From Uloborus plumipes (taxonomy: Eukaryota; Arthropoda; Arachnida; Araneae; Uloboridae): a stretch of DNA of 64,000 nucleotides. The stretch covers positions 1 through 64,000 of the forward strand of contig JAXGGA010000460.1 of assembly GCA_038373865.1 (NCBI GenBank). Direction: 5' to 3'. The stretch's first letter is position 1, and every line of letters begins with the position of its first letter. A program made the position numbers and the translations under genes. Of this stretch, positions 48,075 through 59,314 are shown piece by piece. The notes under the pieces are model-generated. The model saw nothing but the letters and a program-made list of their open reading frames with translations. It was not told the origin of the DNA and made no database searches.

Positions 48075-49758
48075 GGTATTATTGTATATATAATTTATTG
48101 TATCTACCAGTTTGTTGGAACTCTCTTCAATAAGATGAAATCTGACTTCATCTCGGTTGCTGATTATTCCTTACTGGTAAGCCCATAACAAGGACATAAC
48201 TTCAGTCTCAGAATGGAGTTATCTCCAATGACCGGGTCAGTGGTATATTGCTTGTATTTCTGACGCTCCTCTTGCCTCTGGGACGCAACTGATTCAAAAC
48301 AAATTTGATTATTCGAAACTCTTCTGAGAGAAGCATTTTTAAACTAAATTTGGCTTCTTGATTTATTTATTTTTTTGCCAAGCAAACAATACTACTTGGA
48401 GACAATCATTTATAGGAGCGCAACTGTTTAGGCATTTCTTTAAACTCTCCTTTCCAAACTCATTAGTTACTTACTTGAGCGCTATAAATAATTCCGGTTA
48501 TTAAATTACTGTTAGATTTGAAAAATGTTGAACGTGAAAGTAAAATTTTGCTATATTAAGTAATTTATTTATTGTGTGATTCAGTATTAATTATGTATAT
48601 GGATGATATAAAAATATTTCTACGCAAAATCAGCCATTCGGTGTAATTTTATTTTAAATCATCATGTTAAAATCAAAGTATCATGTTTAAAATCTAAACC
48701 AAGTTTAAATCAAAAAAAAGAAAAGAAAAAGTAGAATTACTGGTAATACATCTTAGTCTCATTTATTAAAACTACACTGTATCTTCCAACTTCTGTGATA
48801 TTTATTGAGAAAATTTATTGTTTGAAATGCAGCAATATAAAACAGTATATTTTGTAGCTCCTTTAGGGGCGTTATGTGTTCGTTTTGAACTGTTAAGTTC
48901 AATCTTTAGCGGCCTATCATCAACCATTTAGGGTATCTAATTTTATCCGGAATTTGAATTTACTGAAGGTGGTCCGGTGTGCTCCTCTTGCGTTAACCGC
49001 GGTTCCTCTACTATTACGTACGTTTAAACAGATTAAAATGTGATATTTTATAAATTACTTTTGCTTAACATAAATTGACGTTATGGTCATGATCATGGTA
49101 ATCTATAAAAAAGGACCAAAATAAACTGCTCATTTATTAATGCATTTCGATAACTTTTGTTTTCGAGAAAGGATACATAAGATACGTTCAAATTAAAAAA
49201 AAAAAAAAAAAAAAAAACATTTTTTTCTCAAAAACGGTGAACACACCTAGTTTTTACATGCTAATCGGACTGTCTCCAGGAATCAATAACAATTTCTTTT
49301 TAAAAAACTGTATTAATCTTGAACTGTGTGCTACCCCATTCAAAAGTCTGTTTTTGTTTCGCGCGGTTGATACTCTTTAATTAGATAATTAGATGTAGGT
49401 GAAACATCAACATAAACGAAATTAATGAAACGGGATACTAGGAGGCCACGTTTTAAATAGGTGATTCAATGCCGACATGTCATTCAATTTGGCGTTATTT
49501 ATGAGCTAGATTCCAGTGCTAGATTGACGAATTAGTGCCAGAATCACGAAGTAACTTAGTGTTAAAAAATGTTAATATTCATATTTTTAATCTCTGGAAA
49601 ATTTCAAAGCGATCCATTCTTCTGAGCTGGCGTCATGCACTCTTCAGCTAACCTGAGCGCCCTTACCCATCATCACCGTGCTGGATTTTAATGCCTTAAA
49701 GTTAGCGTAAAACAGCACTCACTACATGCATGAACGAAGCGTTCCGAATGTATTTGAT
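48075..49758. other. No feature seen
   Basis: GC-richer to about 48290, then AT-rich; poly(A) near 49195-49217. No coding motif recognised. Confidence 0.4.
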
Positions 49759-49762
49759 TTAA

Positions 49763-50063
49763 CTCTTTGTGTCCCAAATTAATTCAGAAATATTTTTTAT
49801 ACATACTTTTAGGTTTTTGGTTGGAAATACAACAAACAAGATATATACCAAGTATAAAAATTTTGAAAATCAGTAGGTTCTAAGGCTCCCTACGCTTTAT
49901 GGTCCCTAAGAAAACTGTTTTCGATCACAGGTACCATCTGTCGGCCTCTCAGAAAAGTACAATTAGAGGTACTTAAAAGCTTCAGCATGATCTCAGCTAT
50001 TTAGGATTTAAAATACTAAATTAATAGAAGCGGGACTTCTGAGTACCGTCGGAGCATAAAGAG
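49763..50063. mobile_element. 301 bp TTAA MITE (piggyBac-type)
   Basis: TTAA at 49759-49762 and 50064-50067. Ends CTCTTTGTG and CATAAAGAG are inverted with one mismatch. Non-coding interior. Confidence 0.7.
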
Positions 50064-50067
50064 TTAA

Positions 50068-51890
50068 ATGTAACAAGATTTACTCTGGGCATAAAAATTC
50101 ATTTTTCAAGTGCCGGATTTCACTCTCATCTACATGCAATCTAAAATAAATTAAATTGTTATGAAGCAAATAAGTATAGCTTCCACCATGCGTGCATGAG
50201 TAGGACCACTCTTATTACTATGGTTTCTATTATTATTATTATTTATTCATTTTTCAGGCGACGGCACCGATTGAGTAGATTCGGGTAACCATGGAGAAAA
50301 ACAAAATGCATAAAAGTAGAGTAGGGGGTGACGAAGGCTGGTCCTTTCTTGACTGAATTTATAAATATCTTAAGTTTGAATCATGTGTTACGTTGGAAAA
50401 AATAGGACAACGTAGACGATAAGGCTCGGAAAACATAGAAAGGGGAAAAAATCAACTGCCATCTTTGGTTGTAAGAGCTTTAGACTATCAAAAACAGTTT
50501 TTAAAATATGTTTACGTGTGTAGAAAGAATTGATATTGTACAAAGAAAAAAATATTTTCCGCACTAGAATTATAGTTCTTAAAATTAAAATAACGTAAAG
50601 CTATTTCCACTCATAAATTTATCTTTTTTTACTGCTTTTCGTAAAGTAAATTTTGTGGTGTATTCACATCCTTTAACTAAATAATTTACCGCATTAGTTC
50701 CAATGAGGTATAGATCATTGACAGGATCATTTTGAGCTAACTCAAAATCATTTCATAAAATGTTAAACCTTTTACCTTTTATGTAGCTGGTGGTATTTTG
50801 CAGATTATCTCTCATAAACTTATCTAAATTACTCATTTACATTCTAATTTTATATAGAGCATTGTCACTGAAATTTAGAGCAAATTCCACTTGACAAAAT
50901 GTAACTTGGAGAGATTGATTTTCACTTCAAATTAAGAACTCATATCCTCATACTCGTATTTTCATTACAACTACTGTTTTTAAAGAATCTAATGCAGAAA
51001 TTATAAATAAAATATAGTAATTAATTAACAACTTAGAAAATTGAAATGATACATACTACCCCATCAAAGTGTTGACAAACATCTCGTAAAACTTGTAAGC
51101 CTTAAAGAATGTCTCTAAACTTCTAGGAAGATATTCAACAAAGTGTTAAAAATAACTTTTCCTTAGTAACGCAATATATCTCAAATATTTGGACAGAAAA
51201 ATTTTTATCTTCTTACCTCGGAAACAGAAAAGGCACTCATACAAGCAGTTTTGCTTTCATGTTTGAAAAAACTTTTTGTGTGGAATTTTGCTTGGAGAAT
51301 ACACTGCGACTTGATGAAAGTTTTTATTTGCCTGACAAGCCGGGTGTGTGCGTGGAATGGGGGGGGGGGATATCGTCTCAAAGTCTTTTTTCTCGAAAAT
51401 ACCCTGAATGATATAAAACTATTTCTAGAGAGAGAGAGAAAGAGAGAGAGTCAAAAACAACCAGCCAGTCATATTTAACTTTGAATAGGGTTTTTTAGTC
51501 AATTGTGAATTCAAAAGACCCAAAAAGCAGCTGAAAAATATTAGCTTAGGTATGGATATTTTCTGTTAAAATAAATAATAATTTTATATCTTTCGCGATC
51601 TTTTCAAAAATTTAAAAACTTAATTTTTATATAACGGCTCAAAGTCATTTTTTGACTGTTTAAAACATTTATGATCTTTATGATACATTGAAATGTAATG
51701 TGTCAATCAGAAACTTTCGAAAGAAGGATTTTAAAAATCTTCTGTACGACGACATGTATACCGGGTGTCTAAGTTGAATGTTTCAGAGCTTCTAGGAGGG
51801 ACAAGGTGCAGCTGAACGACTTAAAATCTTATATCAATAAGAGATCGATAATACTTTCCCGAATCGGTAAAATTCGAAATATGTCGGGAG
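50068..51890. other. No feature seen; (GA)n near 51428-51450
   Basis: AT-rich non-coding sequence. TACCGGGTGTCTAAGTTGAA at about 51758 resembles a transposon tip (compare 7861) but has no partner in view. Confidence 0.4.
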
Positions 51891-52400
51891 TAGTGCTGCG
51901 ACATCGATTTCGATGTTTTTGATAAAACATCGAAATTTTACCACCGATGTTTGAAGGTCGATGTTTTCTTCGATGCCGATTTTTTATGGTACAGCAAATA
52001 AAGCTTGATAAAAATATGCGATAAGCAGACGTATTAAAAAGTTGTTGTTTTTTTTTTTTTTTAGTATTTTTAATATCATTGGAAAACTTGTTTTGCTCTC
52101 GATGTTTCTAAAACATCTCTAATTTGCTTTCGCCGTTTTTTTTTTTTTTTGAATGTTATTATTTTATTCTATGTATTTATTATTTTTTAATCCATGTTTT
52201 ATATTTGAAAAAATAATAATAAAGACATGCGGCCAAAAGTTAAATCATTAATCAGCCTTTACATAATTAATCTCGTTAGAAGACGTTTTTGATAGTTACC
52301 TTCGATATTTTACTGTAGATGTCTTGTAATGATCGATGTTTGGCGTTCAATGTTCTTTTTTCTTTCGATGTCTGTTTTACATTTCAGCAAAATGAAATAA
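51891..52400. mobile_element. hAT-like left end with CGATGTT subterminal repeats
   Basis: TAGTGCTGCGACATCGATTT followed by repeated ATCGATGTT/TTCGATG words is the style of a hAT terminus with subterminal repeats. A word ATAAAAATATGCRAT after a TTTTACATTT-type lead occurs at about 52012, 52400 and again at 56192 beyond the palindrome. The matching right end was not found. Confidence 0.45.
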
Positions 52401-52697
52401 AAATATGCAATAACACGAAGTTCTGTCAAGAACTAAACGAGCCTACTTTCCCGTACATCGACATTGGCATTCTAGCATCTGATTAGTATTCTCTTGATTA
52501 TCTGAGACTGAAAATTATGTCAAACATACCTTTTTAGCACTTAAAGTTGATTTCTAAAAGCAAAATATACCCCTCTCATCAGATGAAATAGACACGTAAA
52601 AAGTTAAAAAGTAAATAAACGAAAAAATAAAGTTTTGTCGCTCCTTTTAAAGAATGTAACTTACAGCTCTTCCGTAGAAAAATTCCCCAATCGTTTA

Positions 52698-52698
<1 letters not shown>

Positions 52699-52731
<33 letters not shown>
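52699..52731. repeat. (TA)n microsatellite
   Basis: GTATATATA run of about 33 bp in the left palindrome arm; the corresponding place in the right arm has no TA run. Confidence 0.9.
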
Positions 52732-52734
<3 letters not shown>

Positions 52735-53199
52735 GTACAAAAAAGAACATCAAAACACATTTTATCAAAAAAAGAAAGAAAAAAATGGTTCGTTAATAAA
52801 ATGTCTTGAATTTCATTTTTAATCCGTTGCCAGTTGTTAAATATAAATAAAGGATGAAATGCTCTCGGGAATGACAATTTTTGTTTAAAAAAAATCGTCT
52901 GTCAAAAAAAAATAATAATAAAAATAATAATAATAAATAAAATAAAACAAATAAATAAATAAACAAAAAATAGTCTACACAGTCAGTCATTTTTTTCTGA
53001 ACCTACATTTCCGCCATGTTTGCGGAGTCGGAATCAGAGTCCTCCCAGAAGATTATTTAGAAAAGCACTTTACATAAATTATTTATCCAAACCATTTTCT
53101 TACAAAGTTAGTTTGAAGGAAATCCGCCTTTAAGTTCAGGATCAACATTCAACTTAAATTTCCTGGTAGCCGCTAATGTTAAGTTTTTTTTTTTTTTTC

Positions 53200-53790
53200 T
53201 GAACGGTTAAACATTGAACAAAAAATGGTTCAAATCAAAAACTAAACATGGGAATGAGTCTCTCCGAGATCTTTCGTACAAAAAAAAGTTCATTCAATTC
53301 GGACGGTTCACTTAAAAGTTTTTAAGTGGGGAAAGGTTGCTTGAACGGTTCAATGTTGAACGAAAAAATGTTCAAATTTAAAATTTAAATACGGTAATGA
53401 AGTATCCTTGCTGAGACCCTTCGAACAAAAAAAAAAGTTTGTTTTAATCGGACTGTTCACTCAGAAGTTATTAGGGGTGACAGCTTGTTTGAACGGTTCT
53501 ATGTTGAACGAAAAATTGTTCAAATCGAAAATGTAAATGCGGGATTGAATATCCTCGAGAAGATCTTTCGAACAAAAAAATTTGCTCAAATCGGACAATT
53601 CATTAAAAAGTTAGTATCGAGGGACAGGTTGTTTGTACGGTTCAAATTTGAACCAAAAATTGTTCAAATCGAAAAATCAAATATATGAATGAGCTATACT
53701 CGCCGAGATCTTTTCAACAAAAAAAAGTTTGTTCAAATCGGAATGTTCATTGAAAAGTTATTAGGGAGGGACAGACAGATAGACAGACCT
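53200..53790 (+). repeat. Four tandem units of about 146 bp, left arm
   Basis: Each unit runs TGAACGGTTCAATGTTGAAC, TTGTTCAAATCGAAAA, CCGAGATCTTTCGAACAAAA, then AGTTTGTTCAAATCGGAC and AAAAGTTATTAGGG. Starts at about 53201, 53350, 53491 and 53634. The four are distinguishable types (A-B-C-D) by the text after the AGTTATTAG word. Confidence 0.85.
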
Positions 53791-54084
53791 ACCGAAACAA
53801 AAATTCCCCATCTCAATACCCTACTCTCCAATTTTTAATTTTTCGATATTTATTTTCCTTTTTTTAGCCTACTTTCCCGTTAAAAATAAAAGAAAGACGA
53901 AAAAAATATTAAAAGTAGCTTAATGCATCTAAAAAATATCGCCAAGTCCAAAAAATATCGCCAAGTTAAAAAAATAAAAAGGTAAAATGAATATCGAAAA
54001 ATTAAAAATTTGAAAGTAGGGTATTGAGATGGGGAATTTGTGCGTCGGTCGGTCGGTCTGTCGGTCAGTCTGTCTGCCCCCCCC

Positions 54085-55110
54085 CCCTAATAACTTTTGA
54101 ATGAACATTCCGATTTGGACAAACTTTTCTTTGTTGGAAAGATCTCGGGGAGTACAGCTCATTCCCATATTTGATTTTTTGATTTGAACAATTTTTGGTT
54201 CAACTTTGAGCCGTTCAAAAAACCGGTCCCGCGATACTAACTTTTTAATGAACAGTCCGATTTGAACAAACTTTTTTTTGTTGGAAAGAACTTTTCAAGG
54301 GTACTTCATTCCCGTACTTACATTTCCGATTTGAATAATTTTTCGTTCAACATTGAACCGCTCAATCAAGCTGTCACCCCTAATAACTTTTGAATGAACA
54401 GTCCAATTTAAACAAACTTTTTTTTGTTTGAAGCATCTCGGCAAGGATACTTTATTACCGTATTTAAATTTTCAATTTGAACACTTTTGGTTCAACATTG
54501 AACCGTTTAAGCAACCTTTCTCCACCTAATAACTTTTGAGTGAACCGTCCGAATGGAATAAATTTTTTTTTGTTCGAAAGATCTCAGCGAGTGCAGCTCA
54601 TTCCCATATTTGATTTTTCGATTTGAACAATTTTTGGTTTAACTTTGAACCGTTCAAACAACCTGTCCCGCGATGCTAACTTTTGAGTGAACAGTCCGAT
54701 TTGAACAAACTTTTTTTTGTTCGAAAGATCTTTTCAAGGATATTTCGTTCCCGTATTTACATTTCCGATTTGAACAATTTTTCGTTCAACATTGAACCGC
54801 TCAATCAAGCTGTCACCCCTAATATCTTTTGAGTGAACAGTCCGATTTAAATAAACTTTTTTTTGTTCGAAGGATCTCAGCAAGGATACTTCATTACCGT
54901 ATTTAAATTTTGAATTTGAACACTTTTTCGTTAAACATTGAACCGTTCAAGCAACCTTTCCCCACCTAATAACTTTTGAGTGAACCGTCCGAATGGAATA
55001 AACTTTTTTTTGTTTGAAAGATCTCGGAGAGGCTTTCCCATACATTCCCATATTTCGCTTTTTGATTTGAACCATTTTTCGTTCAATATTGAACCGTTCA
55101 GAAAAAAAAA
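54085..55110 (-). repeat. Seven tandem units with higher-order structure, right arm
   Basis: Reverse complement of the left-arm units in the order D, C, B, A/D hybrid, C, B, A. GGTCCCGCGATACTAAC at about 54225 recurs as TGTCCCGCGATGCTAAC at about 54664, an offset of 439 bp or three units. The hybrid unit at about 54520-54660 begins as type A and continues as type D. Confidence 0.82.
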
Positions 55111-55910
55111 TTAACATTAGCGTCTACGGGGAATTTAAGTTGAATGTTGATCCTGAACTTAAAGTCGGATTTCCTTCAAACTAACTTTGTAAGAAAATGG
55201 TTTTGATAAATAATGTTTGTAACGTACTTTTCTGAGTAATCTTCTGTGAGGACTCTGATTCCGACTCCGATTCCGCAAACATGGCGGAAATGCAGGCTCA
55301 GAAAAAAAAATTACTGACTGTGCAGACGATTTTTTGTTTATTTTTTCATTTGTTTTATTTTATTTATTATTATTATTATTTTATTTTTTTTTTTTGGCAG
55401 ACGATGTTTTTTTTGTAACAAAAATTTTTCATTCACGAGAACATTTTATTCTTTATTTATATTTAACAACTGGCAACAGATTAAAAGTGAAATTCGAGAC
55501 ATTTTATTAACGGACGAGTTTTTTTTCTTTTTTTTTTTTTCTTTCTTTGATAAAATGTGTTTTGATGCTCTTTGTACTTTTATTTATTTATTTATTTTAT
55601 TATTATTATTATTATTATTATTTTTTTTTTTTTTTTGAAAACGATGGAGGATTTTTTCTGCGGAGGAACTGTAACAGTTACTCTTTAAAAGGTGCGACAA
55701 AACTTTATTTATTCGTTAATTACTTTTTACGTGTCTATTCCATCTGATGAAAGGGGTATATTTTGCTTTTCGAAATCAGCTCTAAGTGCTAAAAAGGTAT
55801 GTTTGACATAATTTTAAGTCTCAGATAATCAAGAGAATAATGATCAGATGCGAGAATGCCGATGTCGATGTACGGGAAAGTAGGCTCGTTTAGTTCTTGA
55901 CAGAACTTCT

Positions 55911-56836
55911 TGGTTTTTTTTTTTTTTTTGATTTTTTTTGGACTTGGCGATATTTTTCAGATGCATTAAGCCATTTTTAATGCTTTTTTCGTCTTTCTTT
56001 TATTTTAACGGGAAAATAGATAGGCTAAGAACGATTCATTTTTAACAGTTAAAGTATATATCGTATTGAAACATTTTTTTTTAAAACTACTAAAAATTAT
56101 TATCAGACAACAATTTTTAAACATCGTTGTTTTGCGTTTGAAATTTGTTTCGATGATGTTTTACATTTAGGAAAAAAAGTTTCATAAAAATATGCGATGT
56201 ATAAAAGTTACACATTTAATCAACATTGGCAGTATCTATCCCACTATAATTTTAGTAATACAACGTGAAAAATGTTGGATAATCTAATTAGTTTTCATGA
56301 GCTAATTTTGTGCGCCCATCTTACCCGGATGAAGAATTATTTTTTATTTTATTACTTTTCTCTGTGTGTAGACAAATCATAAGCCAATAAGAAAATAAAT
56401 GTTTGACTGCCAGTTTGAAAAACTGAAAGATTTTTAACAGAAGGAGTAAAAAGTAAGTTGAAAAATAAAATTTATAGTTTTGTGTCTCAAGATTTCTTGG
56501 AATCTGTTTACTTCTCTTTTAATACGCTTTCAAGGGAAGTGCTGAACTTCTTTACTTAAGAATTGTGAAAATCGCCTTACGTAACAATAGTTTCCTGCTG
56601 TTACTCAGGTGGCACCAATAATATAGTTGCAATTTTGACTTTTATTTTTCTTTTCCTTTTCTAAAAGCAAGACAGCTTTTTTTTTTTTCTTTTTTTCCTT
56701 TTTCCCCCCAATAAAACTGTATCATAGGTAAAATAAATAGATGACTCACATGCAATGACAGAAGAACAAGATATAAGAAACGTTCCTCTTTTGATAAGTA
56801 TTTGATTTCCACATTGTAGACTGTTTAGAAAACTTC
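55911..56836. other. Flank of the palindrome
   Basis: 55935-56015 (GGACTTGGCGATATTTTTCA..) is an inverted copy of the palindrome loop at about 53875-53955. The rest is AT-rich and non-coding. Confidence 0.5.
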
Positions 56837-57009
56837 TTTTTAAAATAAGGATTTTTTAAAGATTATATTTCTTCCCGAGTCTTAGCAAAAACATGTAACT
56901 GTAACTTTAGCTATTTTGAAATATTTGACAGCATAGTGTTTGAAAAATTGAAGAATTCCAAAATTATTACAGGCAATAAGTACAGCTTTCGTAAGGGCAA
57001 ACATCCTTA
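56837..57009 (+). repeat. Satellite monomer left of the insertion
   Basis: ATAAGGATTTTTTAAAGATT.. through ..GGCAATAAGTACAGC and GCAAACATCCTTA matches the monomers at 59315-61465 in order, then is cut by the 57010 element. Confidence 0.8.
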
Positions 57010-57544
57010 GGGCAATTCCACGTGACTCACGTTACAATTTGACGTGATTTTACAAAAGTAAATGTTATATATATTAAAGAAATACCATGCCTGATTTAAA
57101 TAAAGCTGTTGACAGTCATCTGGTATGCAGCGAGAACCTGTGGATGTCAGCATTTTAAATTTCAACAGAAATAGATGGTGCTTCAACCTTAATTTAACAT
57201 CGTGACTCACGTTACAAAAAAAAGGAACTCAAGTTTTTTGGATAATTAAAAACCTAAGATTCCTTCTCTTTAAGAATAATAAAATTTAAAAAGTACATTT
57301 CATAGCACAAAATATGTTTCTAAGTTATGATGTATACGAAAATAAAGTTCCTTCTGCAGTCACTAATTGAGTTATTCAATATTTTGAGTGTGACTCACGT
57401 TACATAGTTTCGTGACTCACGTTACATCTCCGTTTTAGTCCTTTACTTTACATCTTATTTTGAAAATTTTGTGTAGAGATTTCACTTAAATTCAATTAAA
57501 ATTGATGCTTAATGGCTTGTTTTATTTAGTTGATCAGTTTTAAA

Positions 57545-57755
57545 TACAGTAAAACCTCTCCGAGCGGTCACTTTAACAAAGCGACCCCCCCCCGCCCCCT
57601 TCTTAACGGCCAATTTTTCGCAGCACGAATTTTTTGTCCCATAGACCTAGGGTTAAAATTATCGTTAGCAGCTGCCATCTAACCCCTCTGAACGGTCACA
57701 GAGTGCTGAACGGTTACAGAGGTCACATTTTCTCTGTGACTGCATTGTACTGATT
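57545..57755. mobile_element. pogo/Tigger-like remnant (weak)
   Basis: TACAGTAAAACCTCTCCGAG followed by GGTCAC words, then CTCTGAACGGTCACAGAGTG and ATTGTACTG, resembles Tigger-type MITE ends (CAGTAAAACCTC). The right tip is degenerate. Confidence 0.4.
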
Positions 57756-58239
57756 TCAAATTCTCAATTCATACATCTGGAAACTTTTACAGGATACTAC
57801 ACAACATTACATTTCATCTCATACCAATCATAACATTTAATGTTGCATAATGACTATAAAATTAGTTGACTGCTGTCAGAAGTAGGCTCTTCAAAGTACT
57901 TACTTTTCTCATCCACTACTCACTAAGTGAGATGTTGACCGTGCTTTTTAAAATTTCTCTTATGTTCCAATTTTACATGTATATATATTTCTTTTCTCTC
58001 GCTCAAGCTAATTTTTTGAATCATTTTTGCTTAGATTTTCTTAGGATCAATAATTTTTTCAACATGAGTTCGGTGGACATTAAAATCTTCTTTTCAAATG
58101 TATATTACATTTACAGATGAGTATTGAGTAACTCACTTATGACTACAGTTTGATTGTGAAGTGAATTAACAGAATTTCTCCTTGCCTTGGCGAGTCTTCC
58201 TTAGTGTATTTACATATTTGTATACTTGTTGAAGCGATA

Positions 58240-58455
58240 TTAAAGAAGTTTGAATTTAGCCAAAATTTCCTTTGAAAGTTTCATATGTTTATTTTTCAGT
58301 TTATATTGAATTGCTAGAGACAATATCCTTAGCTTTTCGACTTTTCTCGTTAGACATTCTTTCATCCAGAGACAATGTTTCTGTTTACATACAATGTACT
58401 TCCCTTCTTGCTTCAATTTTTCTCGGCACCTTTTCTGACATTCTGCGGTTACTCG
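58240..58455 (-). pseudogene. Unassigned transposon protein remnant, basic helical region
   Basis: A 71-residue minus-strand frame bounded by stops and lacking a start codon. It includes AECQKRCREKLKQEGKY and MKECLTRKVEKLR, a charged segment likely helical. From memory the RxREKLKxDPxKY wording occurs at the N-terminus of uncharacterised animal transposon proteins; the match is unverified. Further along the minus strand, near 58195, another frame gives KYTKEDSPRQGE, which could be a later piece of the same protein (those proteins often have an LPKSPRKK motif). The frame is broken by several stops, so it is a relic. It is oriented like the remnant at 10862-11092 relative to its element. Confidence 0.45.
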
Positions 58456-59314
58456 TTAAATATTTTAAAAATGTCTTTTACTGGAATGAAAAACCTTTCT
58501 TAGATACGGAAGAAAAATATGTGCATGCATAAACACATGCTACACATTGGAAATCTGAGGGCCAAAACAGGGACCCAGTGCACTAATTGAAAGATTATAA
58601 AACACTAAAATAATTAAAATTACGTTATTTATATTTAATTTCATCAGTATTATTAATTATATATAGGTGTGTACAGCTGCTAACCCTCCTTTTAGACCCT
58701 AAAACATCATTAGGGCACATAAAATACTTTTAAGAAGTTAATATTAGCTTTTGTTGGCTGTAACTTATTTTTCGCGTGACTCACGTTACAAAATAAACAT
58801 CCTTATTTTTTGAATAAAAAGCAAAAAACTCTAAATTGGCCGATAGTTTCTTTTTTGTAATATACATGACTAGGAAAAATAGGAAAACAAATTTCATTTA
58901 TAAGCTATAAAATTTGGAAACATTAAAAAAATTAAGTTTTCGTGACTCACGTTATACAAAATTTAATGGTTTAAATAACTACTTAAAAAAATTATTTTAA
59001 GAATAAATTTCAAAATGTACTATAAATAATTGTTTTTTTATTGAATAAATATGCCAGGAAAAAATGCAATTAAATTGTGGAAACATGCTAAACCATTAAA
59101 ATATGCTCGTTTAAAATTGTGTCTAGCAGAGAGAGACTTTTACAAGATTGTGAGCTCATAGAACAAGTTCTCTTACAAAAAGAAAATGATTCACCTGAAG
59201 TTACCTTATTCTAATTTGTAAACTTCAATCAATATAGAGAACGTACAAAAAAAATTTAAGACAAATTTTTAACATTTTTTTAACACCGAGTTCCCATGTT
59301 GCCTGGAAATGCCC

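Larger units (their letters stand above)
52418..55910. repeat. 3.5 kb palindrome with tandem-repeat arms
   Basis: Left arm 52418-53865, right arm 53970-55910, loop about 53866-53969. Outer arm words AGTTCTGTCAAGAACTAAAC and TACTTTCCCGTACATCGACA have exact or near-exact complements at 55860-55910. The inner edges are CCCCATCTCAATACCCTACT and its complement. Between them CCGCCATGTTTGCGGAGTCG is matched in the other arm. The right arm is about 490 bp longer, mostly from an extra block of tandem units. It probably belongs to a hAT-like or other foldback element beginning near 51891. Confidence 0.88.
57021..58956 (+). repeat. Six copies of CGTGACTCACGTTACA
   Basis: Copies at 57021, 57201, 57389 (first base T), 57411, 58775 and 58941 (GTTATA variant), all in one orientation. 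Each contains the odd-centred palindrome CGTGACTCACG and hence TGACTCA, the AP-1 consensus. Four lie in the left 420 bp and two toward the right end, bracketing the coding remnant. Confidence 0.9.
57010..59314 (-). mobile_element. 2.3 kb GGG-ended element inserted in satellite
   Basis: Tips GGGCAATTCCA and, reverse complemented from the right, GGGCATTTCCA. CTTA at 57006-57009 and 59315-59318 is a 4 bp target duplication. Other monomers read GCAAACATCCTTAATATTTC without interruption, giving the empty site. It carries six copies of a CGTGACTCACGTTACA word and a minus-strand coding remnant at 58240-58455. Its size, tips and target length match 10379-12724. The superfamily is not recognised. Confidence 0.85.

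Noticed and set aside
53485..53688. 67-residue frame in the palindrome arm
   Set aside because: A by-product of the 146 bp tandem unit; the same words in other units are interrupted by stops.
55547..55747. Tyr/Phe-rich frame
   Set aside because: Translation of TTATTA and poly(T) simple repeats.
57866..58532. Plus-strand frames of 84 and 86 residues
   Set aside because: Hydrophobic antisense readings of the minus-strand remnant region; no motif.
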